Source: Candidatus Cybelea septentrionalis
GTDB lineage: Bacteria > Vulcanimicrobiota > Vulcanimicrobiia > Vulcanimicrobiales > Vulcanimicrobiaceae
Direction: 5' to 3'
Length of the DNA stretch: 64,000 bases
Assembly (NCBI GenBank): GCA_003158175.1
Contig: PMHJ01000021.1
Span: forward strand, 1-64,000
Part shown: piece by piece, positions 45,877-54,415 of the stretch
Layout: each line of letters opens with the position of its first letter
Numbering within the stretch: the first letter of the stretch is position 1
Made by a program: the position numbers and the translations under genes
The notes under the pieces: model-generated
The model's input: only the letters and a program-made list of their open reading frames with translations
Told to the model about the DNA's origin: nothing
Database searches by the model: none

Positions 45877-47099
45877 TCGTCCGCGCAAAGACGATCGTCA
45901 CCTGCGATACTGCGGCCCCGCAATGCGGTATTGACTTCGACGCGCTCGGGCGGATAGACGATGCGGCGATGTTCATCGAAGACGGCGTTATCGTTTCCCT
46001 GTGCCATGCGGGCTCCATCTCCCGATGTCACCCTGAGCCTGTCGAAGGGCGGCAAGAACTAAACCTTCAGGAGTGCGTCATCTTTCCCGGCTTTGTCGAC
46101 GCGCACGCGCATCCGCTGTATGCGGGAAACCGCGAGCCGGATTTCGCCGCGCGCACGCGTGGCGAGCCGCCGCCACTCGGCATGCGGTACACGATCGAGC
46201 AGACGCGTGAAGCGCTGCTCGATCCGGCAGCGTTCTATGAAAGAACGATCCGCCCGAGGCTCCACGCGATGCTGGCGCACGGCACGACGACGCTCGAAAC
46301 CAAAACAGGTTACGCGCTGCATAAGCCAGGCGAAACGGCGCTGCTCGACCTGATTGACCTGCATCGCGACGATGCCGACGTTCCGCGGCTCGTCGCGACG
46401 TTTCTCGGCGCGCACGCCTTGCCGCCCGAGTTCGAGATCGAGCGCGAGGAGGGGTTTATCGATTATTTGATCGACCAAGTCGTTCCGGCGGCGGCCGCGC
46501 ACGGCGCCGTCTACGCCGACGCGTTCTGCGAACCGGGATTCTTTTCTCCGCGTCAGACGCGCCGGTATCTCGACGCCGCGCGTCTGCACGGCATGCGCCT
46601 ACGCGTGCATTGCGACGAGATGGCCTACGGCGGCGCGGCCGCGATGGCGGCTGCGCTCGACGTGGATGCGGTCGATCACTGCAACTTCATTGGAAAGGAC
46701 GACGTGCGCGCGATCGCCGAGCGCGGAATCGTCGCGGTCGCCTGCCCCGCGACGATACTCTTTCTCGATCTCCCGCAACGCGCGCCGGTGCGCTCGCTGC
46801 TCGAGGCCGGCGCGATGGTTGCGCTTGCCAGCGACTATAATCCCGGAACCTCGCCGTGCTTCAACCTGCAGAGCGTCGCGCACTTCGGCCGCAAACTCTT
46901 CGGCCTCTCGGCGCCCGAGGCGCTCTTTGCCGTCACTCGAGCCGCGGCGCACTCGTTGCGGCGCGACGCAGGCAGCCTCCGCGTCGGCGCCCCCGCCGAT
47001 TTCGTTGCGTTACGGCTGGGATCGCCGGAGGAGTTTGGTTGGGAGTTCGGCGGCAATCTCGCTGCCGCAGTCGTCAAGAACGGCGTGCTGGTGTCGTGA
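45864..47099 (+). CDS. hutI: Imidazolonepropionase with an in-frame repeat insertion
   Basis: 411 residues from TTG 45864 ([14 protein letters not shown]), overlapping hutU; longer readings are Arg-rich shadows. Amidohydrolase-fold metal site: [12 protein letters not shown] near residue 77 and [10 protein letters not shown] near 250, HCNFIGKDD near 272, and [14 protein letters not shown] near 325. It hydrolyses imidazolone propionate to formimino-glutamate. Residues 55-63 (CHPEPVEGR) are encoded by a copy of the dispersed repeat in the exposed loop between the N-terminal strands. The usual AxxxxDAxGxxVxPGF spacing is preserved after it, so the enzyme is probably still active. Confidence 0.93.
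   Translation: MASLIVRAKTIVTCDTAAPQCGIDFDALGRIDDAAMFIEDGVIVSLCHAGSISRCHPEPVEGRQELNLQECVIFPGFVDAHAHPLYAGNREPDFAARTRGEPPPLGMRYTIEQTREALLDPAAFYERTIRPRLHAMLAHGTTTLETKTGYALHKPGETALLDLIDLHRDDADVPRLVATFLGAHALPPEFEIEREEGFIDYLIDQVVPAAAAHGAVYADAFCEPGFFSPRQTRRYLDAARLHGMRLRVHCDEMAYGGAAAMAAALDVDAVDHCNFIGKDDVRAIAERGIVAVACPATILFLDLPQRAPVRSLLEAGAMVALASDYNPGTSPCFNLQSVAHFGRKLFGLSAPEALFAVTRAAAHSLRRDAGSLRVGAPADFVALRLGSPEEFGWEFGGNLAAAVVKNGVLVS
46026..46052 (+). repeat. Dispersed repeat, copy inside hutI
   Basis: Reads TGTCACCCTGAGCCTGTCGA then AGGGCGG, in phase with hutI, giving the residues CHPEPVEGR. The reading frame stays open on both sides. Confidence 0.9.
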
Positions 47100-48388
47100 C
47101 TGACGAGCTCGTCCGCTGCGCCCGTGCTCTCGTTTCGGGCGAAACACGGAACGATTTCGCCTTCGTCGTATGCGACGGACGCATCGTCGCCAGCGGCGAT
47201 TTTCTCGAGGTCCGCGATCGAGGGCGAGACCTCTACGCGCGGTCGTTCCCGGCCGATCGGCTCGTCGTTCCCGGCTTTATCAACGGACACAGTCATGCCT
47301 ATCAAATCCTCTTGCGAGGGTGGGCCGATGATTGGCCCTTTGCAAAATGGCGCAGCGACGCGCTGTATCGGGTCGTTCCTCAGCTGACGCCGGACGATGT
47401 CTATTGGATCTTCGTCGCAGCATTCTCCGAAATGCTGGCCGCGGGGATTACCACCGTTGCCGAGTTCTTCTACCTCAACGGCTCGGGCAACGAGCGTGCC
47501 GAAGCTGCGATTCGCGCGGCGCGCGAAACGGGCATTCGACTGATTCTGGCGCGCACGTGGATGGATGCGCCATACGCGCCGCCGGAGTTCTGCGAAACGG
47601 CCGACGTCGCCGCGCAGCGAACGCGCGAGTTGATGCAAGGTTATCCCGATGCGAACGTCTGCGTTGCTCCGCACTCTTTGCACGCCGCATCGCAGGAGAT
47701 GATTCGAAGCGCCGCCGACTTCTCGCGCCGGTTCGATTGCGCGCTCCACATTCACGTTGCCGAAGCGCCGTACGAAGTTGAAGAAACGCTCGCGCGCTTC
47801 GGAACGACCCCGATCGCCCTTCTCGACGAGCTTGGCGCGCTCACCGCGCAAACCGTAGCCGTGCATGCGATTCATCTTTTGGAACGGGAGAAGGAGATGC
47901 TCGCCCGCGCCGGTGCGCGAGTCGTACATAACCCGACGACTAACCAGTATCTGGGCGACGGGATCTGCGACGTCGCCGGGCTGCGCGCGCTGGGCGTCCC
48001 GATCGGTTTGGGTACGGATGCGGACGTCCGTCCATCGCTGATCGACGAAATGCGCTCGGCCGCATTACTTGCCAAACTCCGGAGTCTCGACGGCGCCGCC
48101 TTGAGCGCTCGAGATGCCTTGGCGATGGGAACGTGCGAGGGCGCGCGAGCCGTGGGCCTGGAGGCGGGGGATCTCGTTGAGGGGGCGCCGGCCGATTATG
48201 TGGTGCTGGACGCTTCGGAGATCGATCCCTGGTCGCCGGAGCGCAACGCGCTGGTCTATCGGGGGCAGGATGCTTGGGTTCAGGCGACCTTCGTGAACGG
48301 GCGCCGGGCCTACGTGGGCGAACCGTCGGCACTGGCTCGCCAGGCTCGCCACCAGGCGGCCCGCATCGCGGTGCGACTCTGCGTGTAA
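47096..48388 (+). CDS. hutF: Formimidoylglutamate deiminase-like amidohydrolase
   Basis: 430 residues from a GTG overlapping the hutI stop (GTGA). Amidohydrolase signature: PGFINGHSHAYQ near residue 62, HIHVAEAPYEVEE near 220, HAIHLLE near 259 and GLGTDADVRPSL near 303, a mononuclear metal site. In the hut pathway such an enzyme would hydrolyse N-formimino-L-glutamate to N-formylglutamate plus ammonia. The family also includes ATZ/TRZ-type deaminases, and the NGHSH region resembles them as well as HutF, so the name rests partly on operon context. No hutG (formylglutamate deformylase) follows here. Confidence 0.7.
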   Translation: MTDELVRCARALVSGETRNDFAFVVCDGRIVASGDFLEVRDRGRDLYARSFPADRLVVPGFINGHSHAYQILLRGWADDWPFAKWRSDALYRVVPQLTPDDVYWIFVAAFSEMLAAGITTVAEFFYLNGSGNERAEAAIRAARETGIRLILARTWMDAPYAPPEFCETADVAAQRTRELMQGYPDANVCVAPHSLHAASQEMIRSAADFSRRFDCALHIHVAEAPYEVEETLARFGTTPIALLDELGALTAQTVAVHAIHLLEREKEMLARAGARVVHNPTTNQYLGDGICDVAGLRALGVPIGLGTDADVRPSLIDEMRSAALLAKLRSLDGAALSARDALAMGTCEGARAVGLEAGDLVEGAPADYVVLDASEIDPWSPERNALVYRGQDAWVQATFVNGRRAYVGEPSALARQARHQAARIAVRLCV

Positions 48389-48390
48389 GC

Positions 48391-48445
48391 ACTTGCATTC
48401 ACGCAGGCTGCTATGGTAGCATCTGCGTGCAAGTACCTACTTGCA
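48391..48445. promoter_or_regulatory. Candidate TetR operator and promoter region of the efflux operon
   Basis: Three half-sites of ACTTGCA / TGCAAGT lie at 48391, 48428 and 48439. The last two form a perfect palindrome TGCAAGTA-CC-TACTTGCA (48428-48445). A second dyad (CACGCAG ... CTGCGTG with TGCTA ... TAGCA inside) spans 48399-48429. A TTGCAT / TAGCAT pair with 18-base spacing (from 48393) could be the promoter. The segment lies just before the operon containing a TetR gene, as for an autoregulated efflux operon. Confidence 0.6.
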
Positions 48446-48458
48446 GCCAAGCGAGCCC

Positions 48459-49124
48459 ATGAAGACGATATTATTTTCGCTAACGGTCGCGTCTCTCGTT
48501 TCGTTGCTCGGCGTCATGCCGGCCGGCGGAGGCGCCGGCGCTGCGCCCCTGGACGCGCGAACCGTCATCGAACGGATGGCGGCGCGGAATCCGACGCTGT
48601 CGAGCTATCGCGCCCGCGTTCACGTCGACATCCGAATGGTCAGCTTTCCCTTCCTTGCCCCCAAGCTCGACGGAACGTCCTATTATAAAAGGCCGGATCT
48701 GTACGTGGTCGTCTTCGATCGCATGCCCAGCTATGCGCGAAACTTCGGGCGACTCTTTAACGACGTCGGAAATCCGCTGGCTTGGCAGCGCGATCAAAAC
48801 GTTACGTTCGATGGGATTAGCTGGCTCGGCGGTCGAGAGATGCTCGTTCTGCGCCTGACGAAAAAGATTCACAGCGACATACTCGATCACACGCTGGCCT
48901 ACGTCGACGCCGCATCGTATACGCTCGAACAGATGGAATGGTACTACACCAGCGGCGGCAAGATTACGATGTCGGAGCAGTACCGGCTCGAAGGCAACTA
49001 TTGGGTGCTCTCGCAGCAGCACGCTACGATCCGCATGCCGTACGTGCGGGCCGTGGCCGATGCCGTTTACGGAACCTACCAAACCAACGTTTCCATCGGA
49101 GTTCCCGGAGCGCGGACGCCGTGA
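48459..49124 (+). CDS. LolA-like outer-membrane lipoprotein-sorting-type protein
   Basis: 221 residues from ATG 48459, with a signal peptide (LFSLTVASLVSLLGVMPAG, cleavage about 28). The mature part (DARTVIERMAARNPTLSSYR then alternating strands with PDLYVVVFDRMP and YVDAASYTLEQMEWYYTSGG) has the LolA/LppX/RseB-type half-barrel pattern that binds lipid chains. Likely periplasmic. As the first gene of an operon with TetR, EmrA, EmrB and three TolC-like genes, overlapping the TetR gene (GTGA), it may help carry a lipid or hydrophobic molecule to the exporter. Specific function unknown. Confidence 0.65.
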   Translation: MKTILFSLTVASLVSLLGVMPAGGGAGAAPLDARTVIERMAARNPTLSSYRARVHVDIRMVSFPFLAPKLDGTSYYKRPDLYVVVFDRMPSYARNFGRLFNDVGNPLAWQRDQNVTFDGISWLGGREMLVLRLTKKIHSDILDHTLAYVDAASYTLEQMEWYYTSGGKITMSEQYRLEGNYWVLSQQHATIRMPYVRAVADAVYGTYQTNVSIGVPGARTP

Positions 49125-49744
49125 TCGAGACGCGTAAGGTTTCCGAGAGCGTGCGTTCTGCCTCGCCCGAAGAGACCCGCGAGCGAATCCTCACTGCGGC
49201 TCGTGAGGTAATTGGGCGCAAAGGGAAGCGCGGCGCGACGACGCGCGAGATCGCCGAGGTTGCCGGCGTTAACGAGGCCACGATTTTTCGGCACTTCGGC
49301 ACGAAGGAAGCGCTCTTAGTTGCGTGCGCGCAGCATTTTTGCGGTTACGTGCTGCTGGCAGACGCCGCGGCCGGTCTCACTGGAGATCTTTCGGAAGATC
49401 TGCTCGCGCTCGCGCAGCTAATGTTCGCGCGCTTCGAGGCGCTCGGCGATATGATTCGCTGGTCGCTTGTCGAGCAGGAGTATGAGAAGGACATCTTTGC
49501 CGAAACGACGTGGCGTCCCCAGCTCGCCATCCTCGCCGTCTTGACGGACTTCATGGAGCGCCGCATCGAAGCTGGAGAGCTCCGTGGCGAGGCTGAGAAG
49601 CTCGCGCTGGTTTTCCTCGGCCTGGTCTTCATGCACGCGCTGGGGCACAAGAAGTTTCCCGATTCGGTACTTCACCGCGGCGAGCCCGAGGCCGCGCTTC
49701 AATTTTACATTGACGTTTTTCTCAATGGGGTAAGGAAGTCGTAA
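49121..49744 (+). CDS. TetR/AcrR family transcriptional regulator
   Basis: 207 residues from GTG 49121 overlapping the previous stop. N-terminal helix-turn-helix ATTREIAEVAGVNEATIFRH with preceding EETRERILTAAREVIGRKG, then a ligand-binding helical domain (about 70-200). Probably an autorepressor of this efflux operon, binding the ACTTGCA palindrome upstream; it would respond to a hydrophobic ligand. Its stop overlaps the EmrA-like gene by one base (TAATG). The regulator lies inside the operon, not divergent from it. Confidence 0.9.
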   Translation: MIETRKVSESVRSASPEETRERILTAAREVIGRKGKRGATTREIAEVAGVNEATIFRHFGTKEALLVACAQHFCGYVLLADAAAGLTGDLSEDLLALAQLMFARFEALGDMIRWSLVEQEYEKDIFAETTWRPQLAILAVLTDFMERRIEAGELRGEAEKLALVFLGLVFMHALGHKKFPDSVLHRGEPEAALQFYIDVFLNGVRKS

Positions 49745-50991
49745 TGGATACGCGAGAGGTAGATCAGAAGACGGTCGCCGGACAAAAAGCAAACGGTCCC
49801 GCCAGCGTGACGGACGAGCCGCGTTCGGGGGTACCGAAGCGGGTTATTTTTGCAATCGTCGCCGTGGTCGTAATCGTCATTGCGGTGATTTGGGGCGTGC
49901 CGTGGCTGACGTACTCGCTCTCGCATGAGGGCACGGACGACGCGCACGTTGCCGCCGACGAGGTTGCGGTAACGAGCAAGATTCCCGAACGTATCGACCG
50001 GATCTTGGTCGATACGAACCAGCCCGTCCGTCGCGGACAACTCTTGATCGTCCTGGACAACAAGGACGAGCTCGCAAAGCTTCGTCAGGCGCAAGCGCAA
50101 TACGACCTTGCGGCGGCAAATCAGCGCGCCACGACGGAGCAAGGACAGGGCGGCGTCTCACAAGCTAGTGGCGAGATCGCTAACGCGCAAGCGCAAGTTC
50201 CAATGGCCCAAGCGGCCGTCAGTCAGGCCCAGGCGCAGCTGAAGGCCGCCCAAGCACAGGTTCCCGCCGCGCAACAGACATACGACAAGGCGCAGGCCGA
50301 TTTTGCGCGCGTCGACTCTTTGGTTAAAACCGGCGACGTCGCTTCGCAACAACTCGATGCCGTCCGCGCGCAGAGCGCCGGCGCCGCCGCGCAGCTGCGC
50401 GGCGCGCAAGATCAGGTAAACGTTGCGCAAGCCAGCGTATCGGCTGCGGAAGATCGCGTCTCGGCTGCCAGCGCGGGTGTGAGTGCGGCGTCCGGCGGTG
50501 CTACCACCGCACAAGGAAGGCTCGCACAGGCTTCAGATCCTAGTCAAGTCGAAGCGGCGGGCGCGCAGCTCTACCTCGCCAAGCAGAGCCTGAACTATAC
50601 GCACATTTATTCGGCGACCGACGGTTACGTCGGTGAGAAGAGTGCCGAAGTCGGCCAGACGATCGGCGCGGGCATGACGCTCATGACGATCGTCCCGCAT
50701 AGAGTTTACATCACCGCAAATTACAAAGAAACGCAAATGGGCAAGATGCGGGTCGGCCAGCCTACGGATATCCGCGTCGACGCCTACAAGGGCGTGACCT
50801 TCCGCGGACACGTCGCGTCGATCAATCCCGCCTCGGAGAATACCTACGCCCTCGTTCCCGCCCAGAATGCAAGCGGCAACTTCGTCAAGGTGACGCAGCG
50901 AATTCCCGTGCGCATCGACGTCGACGATTTTCGTTCGGACATGCCGCTGCGGCCCGGAATGAGCGTCGAGACCTACGTCAACATTAAATAA
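49744..50991 (+). CDS. emrA: HlyD/EmrA-family periplasmic adaptor
   Basis: 415 residues. Cytoplasmic tail, one membrane span (VIFAIVAVVVIVIAVIWGVPWL, about 36-57), a biotinyl-lipoyl-like half (EGTDDAHVAADEVAVTSKIP), a long Ala/Gln coiled coil (about 110-255), second half (YIYSATDGYVGEK-like) and a beta-barrel (GQPTDIRVDAYKGVTFRG). It links the inner-membrane MFS pump to an outer-membrane channel. The symbol reflects family; substrate is unknown. Followed 51 bases later, across a dispersed repeat, by the pump gene. Confidence 0.88.
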   Translation: MDTREVDQKTVAGQKANGPASVTDEPRSGVPKRVIFAIVAVVVIVIAVIWGVPWLTYSLSHEGTDDAHVAADEVAVTSKIPERIDRILVDTNQPVRRGQLLIVLDNKDELAKLRQAQAQYDLAAANQRATTEQGQGGVSQASGEIANAQAQVPMAQAAVSQAQAQLKAAQAQVPAAQQTYDKAQADFARVDSLVKTGDVASQQLDAVRAQSAGAAAQLRGAQDQVNVAQASVSAAEDRVSAASAGVSAASGGATTAQGRLAQASDPSQVEAAGAQLYLAKQSLNYTHIYSATDGYVGEKSAEVGQTIGAGMTLMTIVPHRVYITANYKETQMGKMRVGQPTDIRVDAYKGVTFRGHVASINPASENTYALVPAQNASGNFVKVTQRIPVRIDVDDFRSDMPLRPGMSVETYVNIK

Positions 50992-51000
50992 CGTCAGCGT

Positions 51001-51030
51001 TGTCATCCTGAGCTTGTCGAAGGACGAAGG
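51001..51030 (+). repeat. Dispersed repeat, copy between emrA and emrB
   Basis: Reads TGTCATCCTGAGCTTGTCGA followed by AGGACGAAGG. It occupies most of the 51-base gap between the adaptor and the transporter genes, the only gap of that size in this operon. Confidence 0.9.
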
Positions 51031-51042
51031 CCGAATGACGCG

Positions 51043-52584
51043 ATGATGCGCAGCACGTACGAGAGCCCGGTCGTGGAGCACGGCGCGCGCCGGGTCATCA
51101 TCAGCATTGCGGTCATCACCGCAACGCTGCTCGAGATCATCGACGTGACGATCGTCAACGTCTCCCTGCCGAACATTCAAGGCAACTTCGGAATCGGCGT
51201 GGATCTGGGCGCCTGGATCGTTACCGCCTATCTGATCGCCAACGTCGTGGTGATTCCGCTCAACCCATGGTTTGCGGCTCGCTTTGGCCGGCGACAGTAC
51301 TTTTTCGGCTCGATCGTCATCTTCACGATCGCGTCGCTGATGTGCGGTCTTTCCAATAGTTTCGGACAGCTCGTCTTTTGGCGCTTGATTCAAGGGCTTG
51401 GCGGCGGTGGTCTGATCTCAACCTCGCAGGCGATCCTGCGCGATACCTACGGCATCAAAGAACAAGGGAAGGCGCAGGGCGTCTTCGCGATGGGCGTGAT
51501 CGTCGGGCCGGCGCTGGGCCCAGTGATCGGCGGCTGGATTACCGATAACTGGAACTGGCACTGGATCTTTTTCATCAACATTCCGGTCGGGATCATCGCC
51601 GCCACATTGATCTGGAACTTCCTGCGCAATCCGGCGGAGCCCAAGTACAGCAAGCTCGATTGGGTCGGCTTAATCTTATTGTGCGTCGGCTTGGGGTCGA
51701 TGCAGTTCGTGCTCGAGAACGGCCAGCAGTACGATTGGTACGACGACGCGCGGATTCGCTGGTTCACGTTCTTTTCGCTCGCAGGGCTGGCGTCGTTTGT
51801 GTGGTGGACGCTGCGATCGTCAATTCCCGTTGTGGATCTGCGTGTCTTGCGCCTGCGGCAAGTTGCGGCCGGCAGCGTGCTGGGCGCCGTACTCGGCGTA
51901 AGCCTCTACGGCTCGATCATTATTTTGCCGCAGTATCTCATCAACTCGCTCGGGTTTACGGCGACGCTCTCGGGTGCGACCGTCATGATTCGTGCGGGCG
52001 CCGTCATGCTCTTCACGCCGTTCACCGCCATCATGACGCAGCGGGGCCTCATCGATCCGCGGCTCTCGGCGGCGATCGGCTTTGTTTTGCTGGCGGCCTC
52101 GAACTGGATGCTCGCGAACATCACGACACCGCAGTCGGATTTTCACGCGCTGATCCTTCCTCTGATCGTCAGCGGGATCGGGCTCTCGCAGATCTTCGTG
52201 CCGCTCTCGGTTGCCGTGATCGGAAGCGTGCCGGATAAGGAAGTGCCGGCAACGGCGGCCTTCTTCAATCTTTCGCGCCAGATCGGCGGAAGCGTCGCCG
52301 CGGCGATCCTGATTACCCTGCTCGTGCGGGGCTTCACCATTTACCAGACCGGCCTCGCCGGCACGCAAACGCTGGGTCATCCGCCGACGGCACAATACGT
52401 GAACTCGCAAGGGGGCGTGCAGAACCACGCAGCGATGGAGCGTCTGGCGGTTCTCGTCGAGTCTCAATCGGCGGTGCAATCCTACGCCGATACCTCGCGC
52501 TGGACGGCGGTGATCACGCTCGGTCTCGCACCGTTAGTGCTCCTGCTGAGGCGGCCGCGGATCGGGGTGGCCATCAGTGAATAG
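51043..52584 (+). CDS. emrB: DHA2-family (EmrB/QacA) multidrug MFS transporter
   Basis: 513 residues with about 14 hydrophobic segments. The DHA2 signatures are LEIIDVTIVNVSLPNIQGNF in TM1, RFGRRQYFF in the TM2-3 loop and GPALGPVIGGWITDNWNWHW in TM5. The last is the antiporter motif C (G-x8-G-x3-G-P-x2-G type). It would export drugs or hydrophobic metabolites with proton antiport through EmrA and a TolC-like channel. The next gene's GTG overlaps the stop by eight bases. Confidence 0.9.
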   Translation: MMRSTYESPVVEHGARRVIISIAVITATLLEIIDVTIVNVSLPNIQGNFGIGVDLGAWIVTAYLIANVVVIPLNPWFAARFGRRQYFFGSIVIFTIASLMCGLSNSFGQLVFWRLIQGLGGGGLISTSQAILRDTYGIKEQGKAQGVFAMGVIVGPALGPVIGGWITDNWNWHWIFFINIPVGIIAATLIWNFLRNPAEPKYSKLDWVGLILLCVGLGSMQFVLENGQQYDWYDDARIRWFTFFSLAGLASFVWWTLRSSIPVVDLRVLRLRQVAAGSVLGAVLGVSLYGSIIILPQYLINSLGFTATLSGATVMIRAGAVMLFTPFTAIMTQRGLIDPRLSAAIGFVLLAASNWMLANITTPQSDFHALILPLIVSGIGLSQIFVPLSVAVIGSVPDKEVPATAAFFNLSRQIGGSVAAAILITLLVRGFTIYQTGLAGTQTLGHPPTAQYVNSQGGVQNHAAMERLAVLVESQSAVQSYADTSRWTAVITLGLAPLVLLLRRPRIGVAISE

Positions 52585-54415
52585 CATGATACGAACGCGA
52601 GCGTTATCCGCGCTGATCGCCATCACGGCGTTAACGACGGCGGTCTGGCCGTCGCAGCGGATCTCCGCGCAGGCCGACGACAGACTGCCAAACAGCGCGA
52701 CGATTCCAACCTCCATCCCAACTCTGCTGCTGCCGGCGCTCCCAAGCGTTGCTCCCGGCTACCGGGCGCCGGAAGTGGGATCTGGCGGCGGCGCGCAGAT
52801 TATCGGAGTCACGCAACAGCCTTTCGTCGGGATCTCGCTGCAAGACGCGATCGCGATGTCGCTTCTCAACAATCCGAAACTCGCAGTCTCGGCCTCGAAT
52901 TTCAGGATCGCGCGCTACAACATCGTGCAGGTCAAGGGCGCCTACGACGTTGCGCTGCACCTGGAACCTCAGTCGAACTTTTCCGTCAACCCGCCGGTGA
53001 ACTTCCTCGACGCGGGTCCGGGACAGGTGGGGAATTATCCCGGAGGTGTGGCCACGGCGGGTCCCGGCAACATAATTCAGCATCAATCTTCGTCTGCGTA
53101 CGGCTTGAGCGGACAAACGGAAAACGGTGCTTCCTATCAGGCCGGGATTACGCAGAGCCGCACCTATAACAACACGACCTTTAATGCGTACAATCCCTAC
53201 TATCTTGCGTCGCTGAACCTCGCCGTCACTCAGCCGCTACTCAAGAATGCCGGGATGAACGCCACGAAGCGGCAGCTGAAGCTGGCCTTCATAAATGCCG
53301 ACGCGGATACGGCACAGGCTCTCATCGATGCATCGAACACGATCTCGCAAGTCGAAAACACCTACTGGGACCTGCTGGCCGCGTGGCGTAACGTTGCGAT
53401 TCAAGAAGAAGCGCTGCGAGAGGCTATCGCGCAGCAGCAAAGCAACGTCCGTCTCGTCAGCCGGGGCGCCGCCGCGCCGATCGACGCCGTCGAGTCGGAG
53501 ACGCAAGTCGCCAACTTCCAAACCGATGTCTTCCGGGCTCTGCAAACGGTTTCGCAGCTGCAGAATCAGCTCAAGAGCCTCGTTGCATCGCATGCCGGCG
53601 ATCCGATCTGGGCCGCAAACCTCGTACCATCGACATCCGTCGAGCAGCTTCCCAGCGCAAGTGATCTTTCTACCGTCGTAGCCGAAGCAAAAGCGAAGCG
53701 GCCCGAGGTTCGACAGGCGCTGGATAGGCAGCTCGCCGCCGGCGTCGATGTGGTCTTTGCGAAGAATCAATCGCTGCCGCAGGCCGATGTGCAGGCGCAG
53801 TATCAGAGCAACGGGTTCGCCGGCATCCTGACGCCGGTTCCTAAGTTCATAGCCGGCTATTGCGGTCAGGGGGGCCTCGGTCTCTCCCAATGCCCTACGC
53901 CCCCGCCAAACACTCAAGGGTCGATGCCGTGGGCCTATCATAATATGTGGGCGGGCTACTTCCCGACCTTCAACCTCGCGTTGATCGTCGGCTATCCGAT
54001 CCAAGGTCACCTCGCACGTGGCCTGCGCGGCCTTGCGAGCGAGGAGACGACGCAGGCCAGAGTTCTCATGCAGGGCGTCGACGAGCGGATCGGCGCCGAA
54101 GCCCGCAACGCGCTGCAGAGCTATCAGTCCGCGTTTTCGAAACTGAATGCGGCTCGCCAGGCCCGCGAATCCGCCGAGGCTGTCTATGCGAGCGAGCTTC
54201 GCAAATTCCGCAACGGCGAGTCGACGACGTTCCTTGTGTTGCAGCGGCAGCTCGAGCTTGCGCAGGCACGCGGCGGCGAGTTGCGGGGGCAGACGCAGCT
54301 CAACGAGGCCGTAGTCGAACTGCAGCGCGTTGAGGGCACGATCCTTTCCAGTAACGGCGTCAACGTTCAGACCCTTGGAAGCCAGGCCTCCGCGTTAGGG
54401 ACCGGAACGCCGTGA
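52577..54415 (+). CDS. TolC-family outer-membrane channel, tandem copy 1
   Basis: 612 residues from GTG 52577; ATG 52586 is three codons further in. Signal peptide (LSALIAITALTTAVW). Two outer-membrane-efflux repeats with coiled helices: GISLQDAIAMSLLNNPKLAV near residue 85, VTQPLLKNAGMNATKRQLKL near 220 and a second half ending VEGTILSSNGVN. A Pro/Gly-rich insertion (about 145-190) between the halves' first strands is shared by all three copies. TolC proteins form trimeric channels. First of three consecutive paralogues. Confidence 0.88.
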   Translation: MNSMIRTRALSALIAITALTTAVWPSQRISAQADDRLPNSATIPTSIPTLLLPALPSVAPGYRAPEVGSGGGAQIIGVTQQPFVGISLQDAIAMSLLNNPKLAVSASNFRIARYNIVQVKGAYDVALHLEPQSNFSVNPPVNFLDAGPGQVGNYPGGVATAGPGNIIQHQSSSAYGLSGQTENGASYQAGITQSRTYNNTTFNAYNPYYLASLNLAVTQPLLKNAGMNATKRQLKLAFINADADTAQALIDASNTISQVENTYWDLLAAWRNVAIQEEALREAIAQQQSNVRLVSRGAAAPIDAVESETQVANFQTDVFRALQTVSQLQNQLKSLVASHAGDPIWAANLVPSTSVEQLPSASDLSTVVAEAKAKRPEVRQALDRQLAAGVDVVFAKNQSLPQADVQAQYQSNGFAGILTPVPKFIAGYCGQGGLGLSQCPTPPPNTQGSMPWAYHNMWAGYFPTFNLALIVGYPIQGHLARGLRGLASEETTQARVLMQGVDERIGAEARNALQSYQSAFSKLNAARQARESAEAVYASELRKFRNGESTTFLVLQRQLELAQARGGELRGQTQLNEAVVELQRVEGTILSSNGVNVQTLGSQASALGTGTP

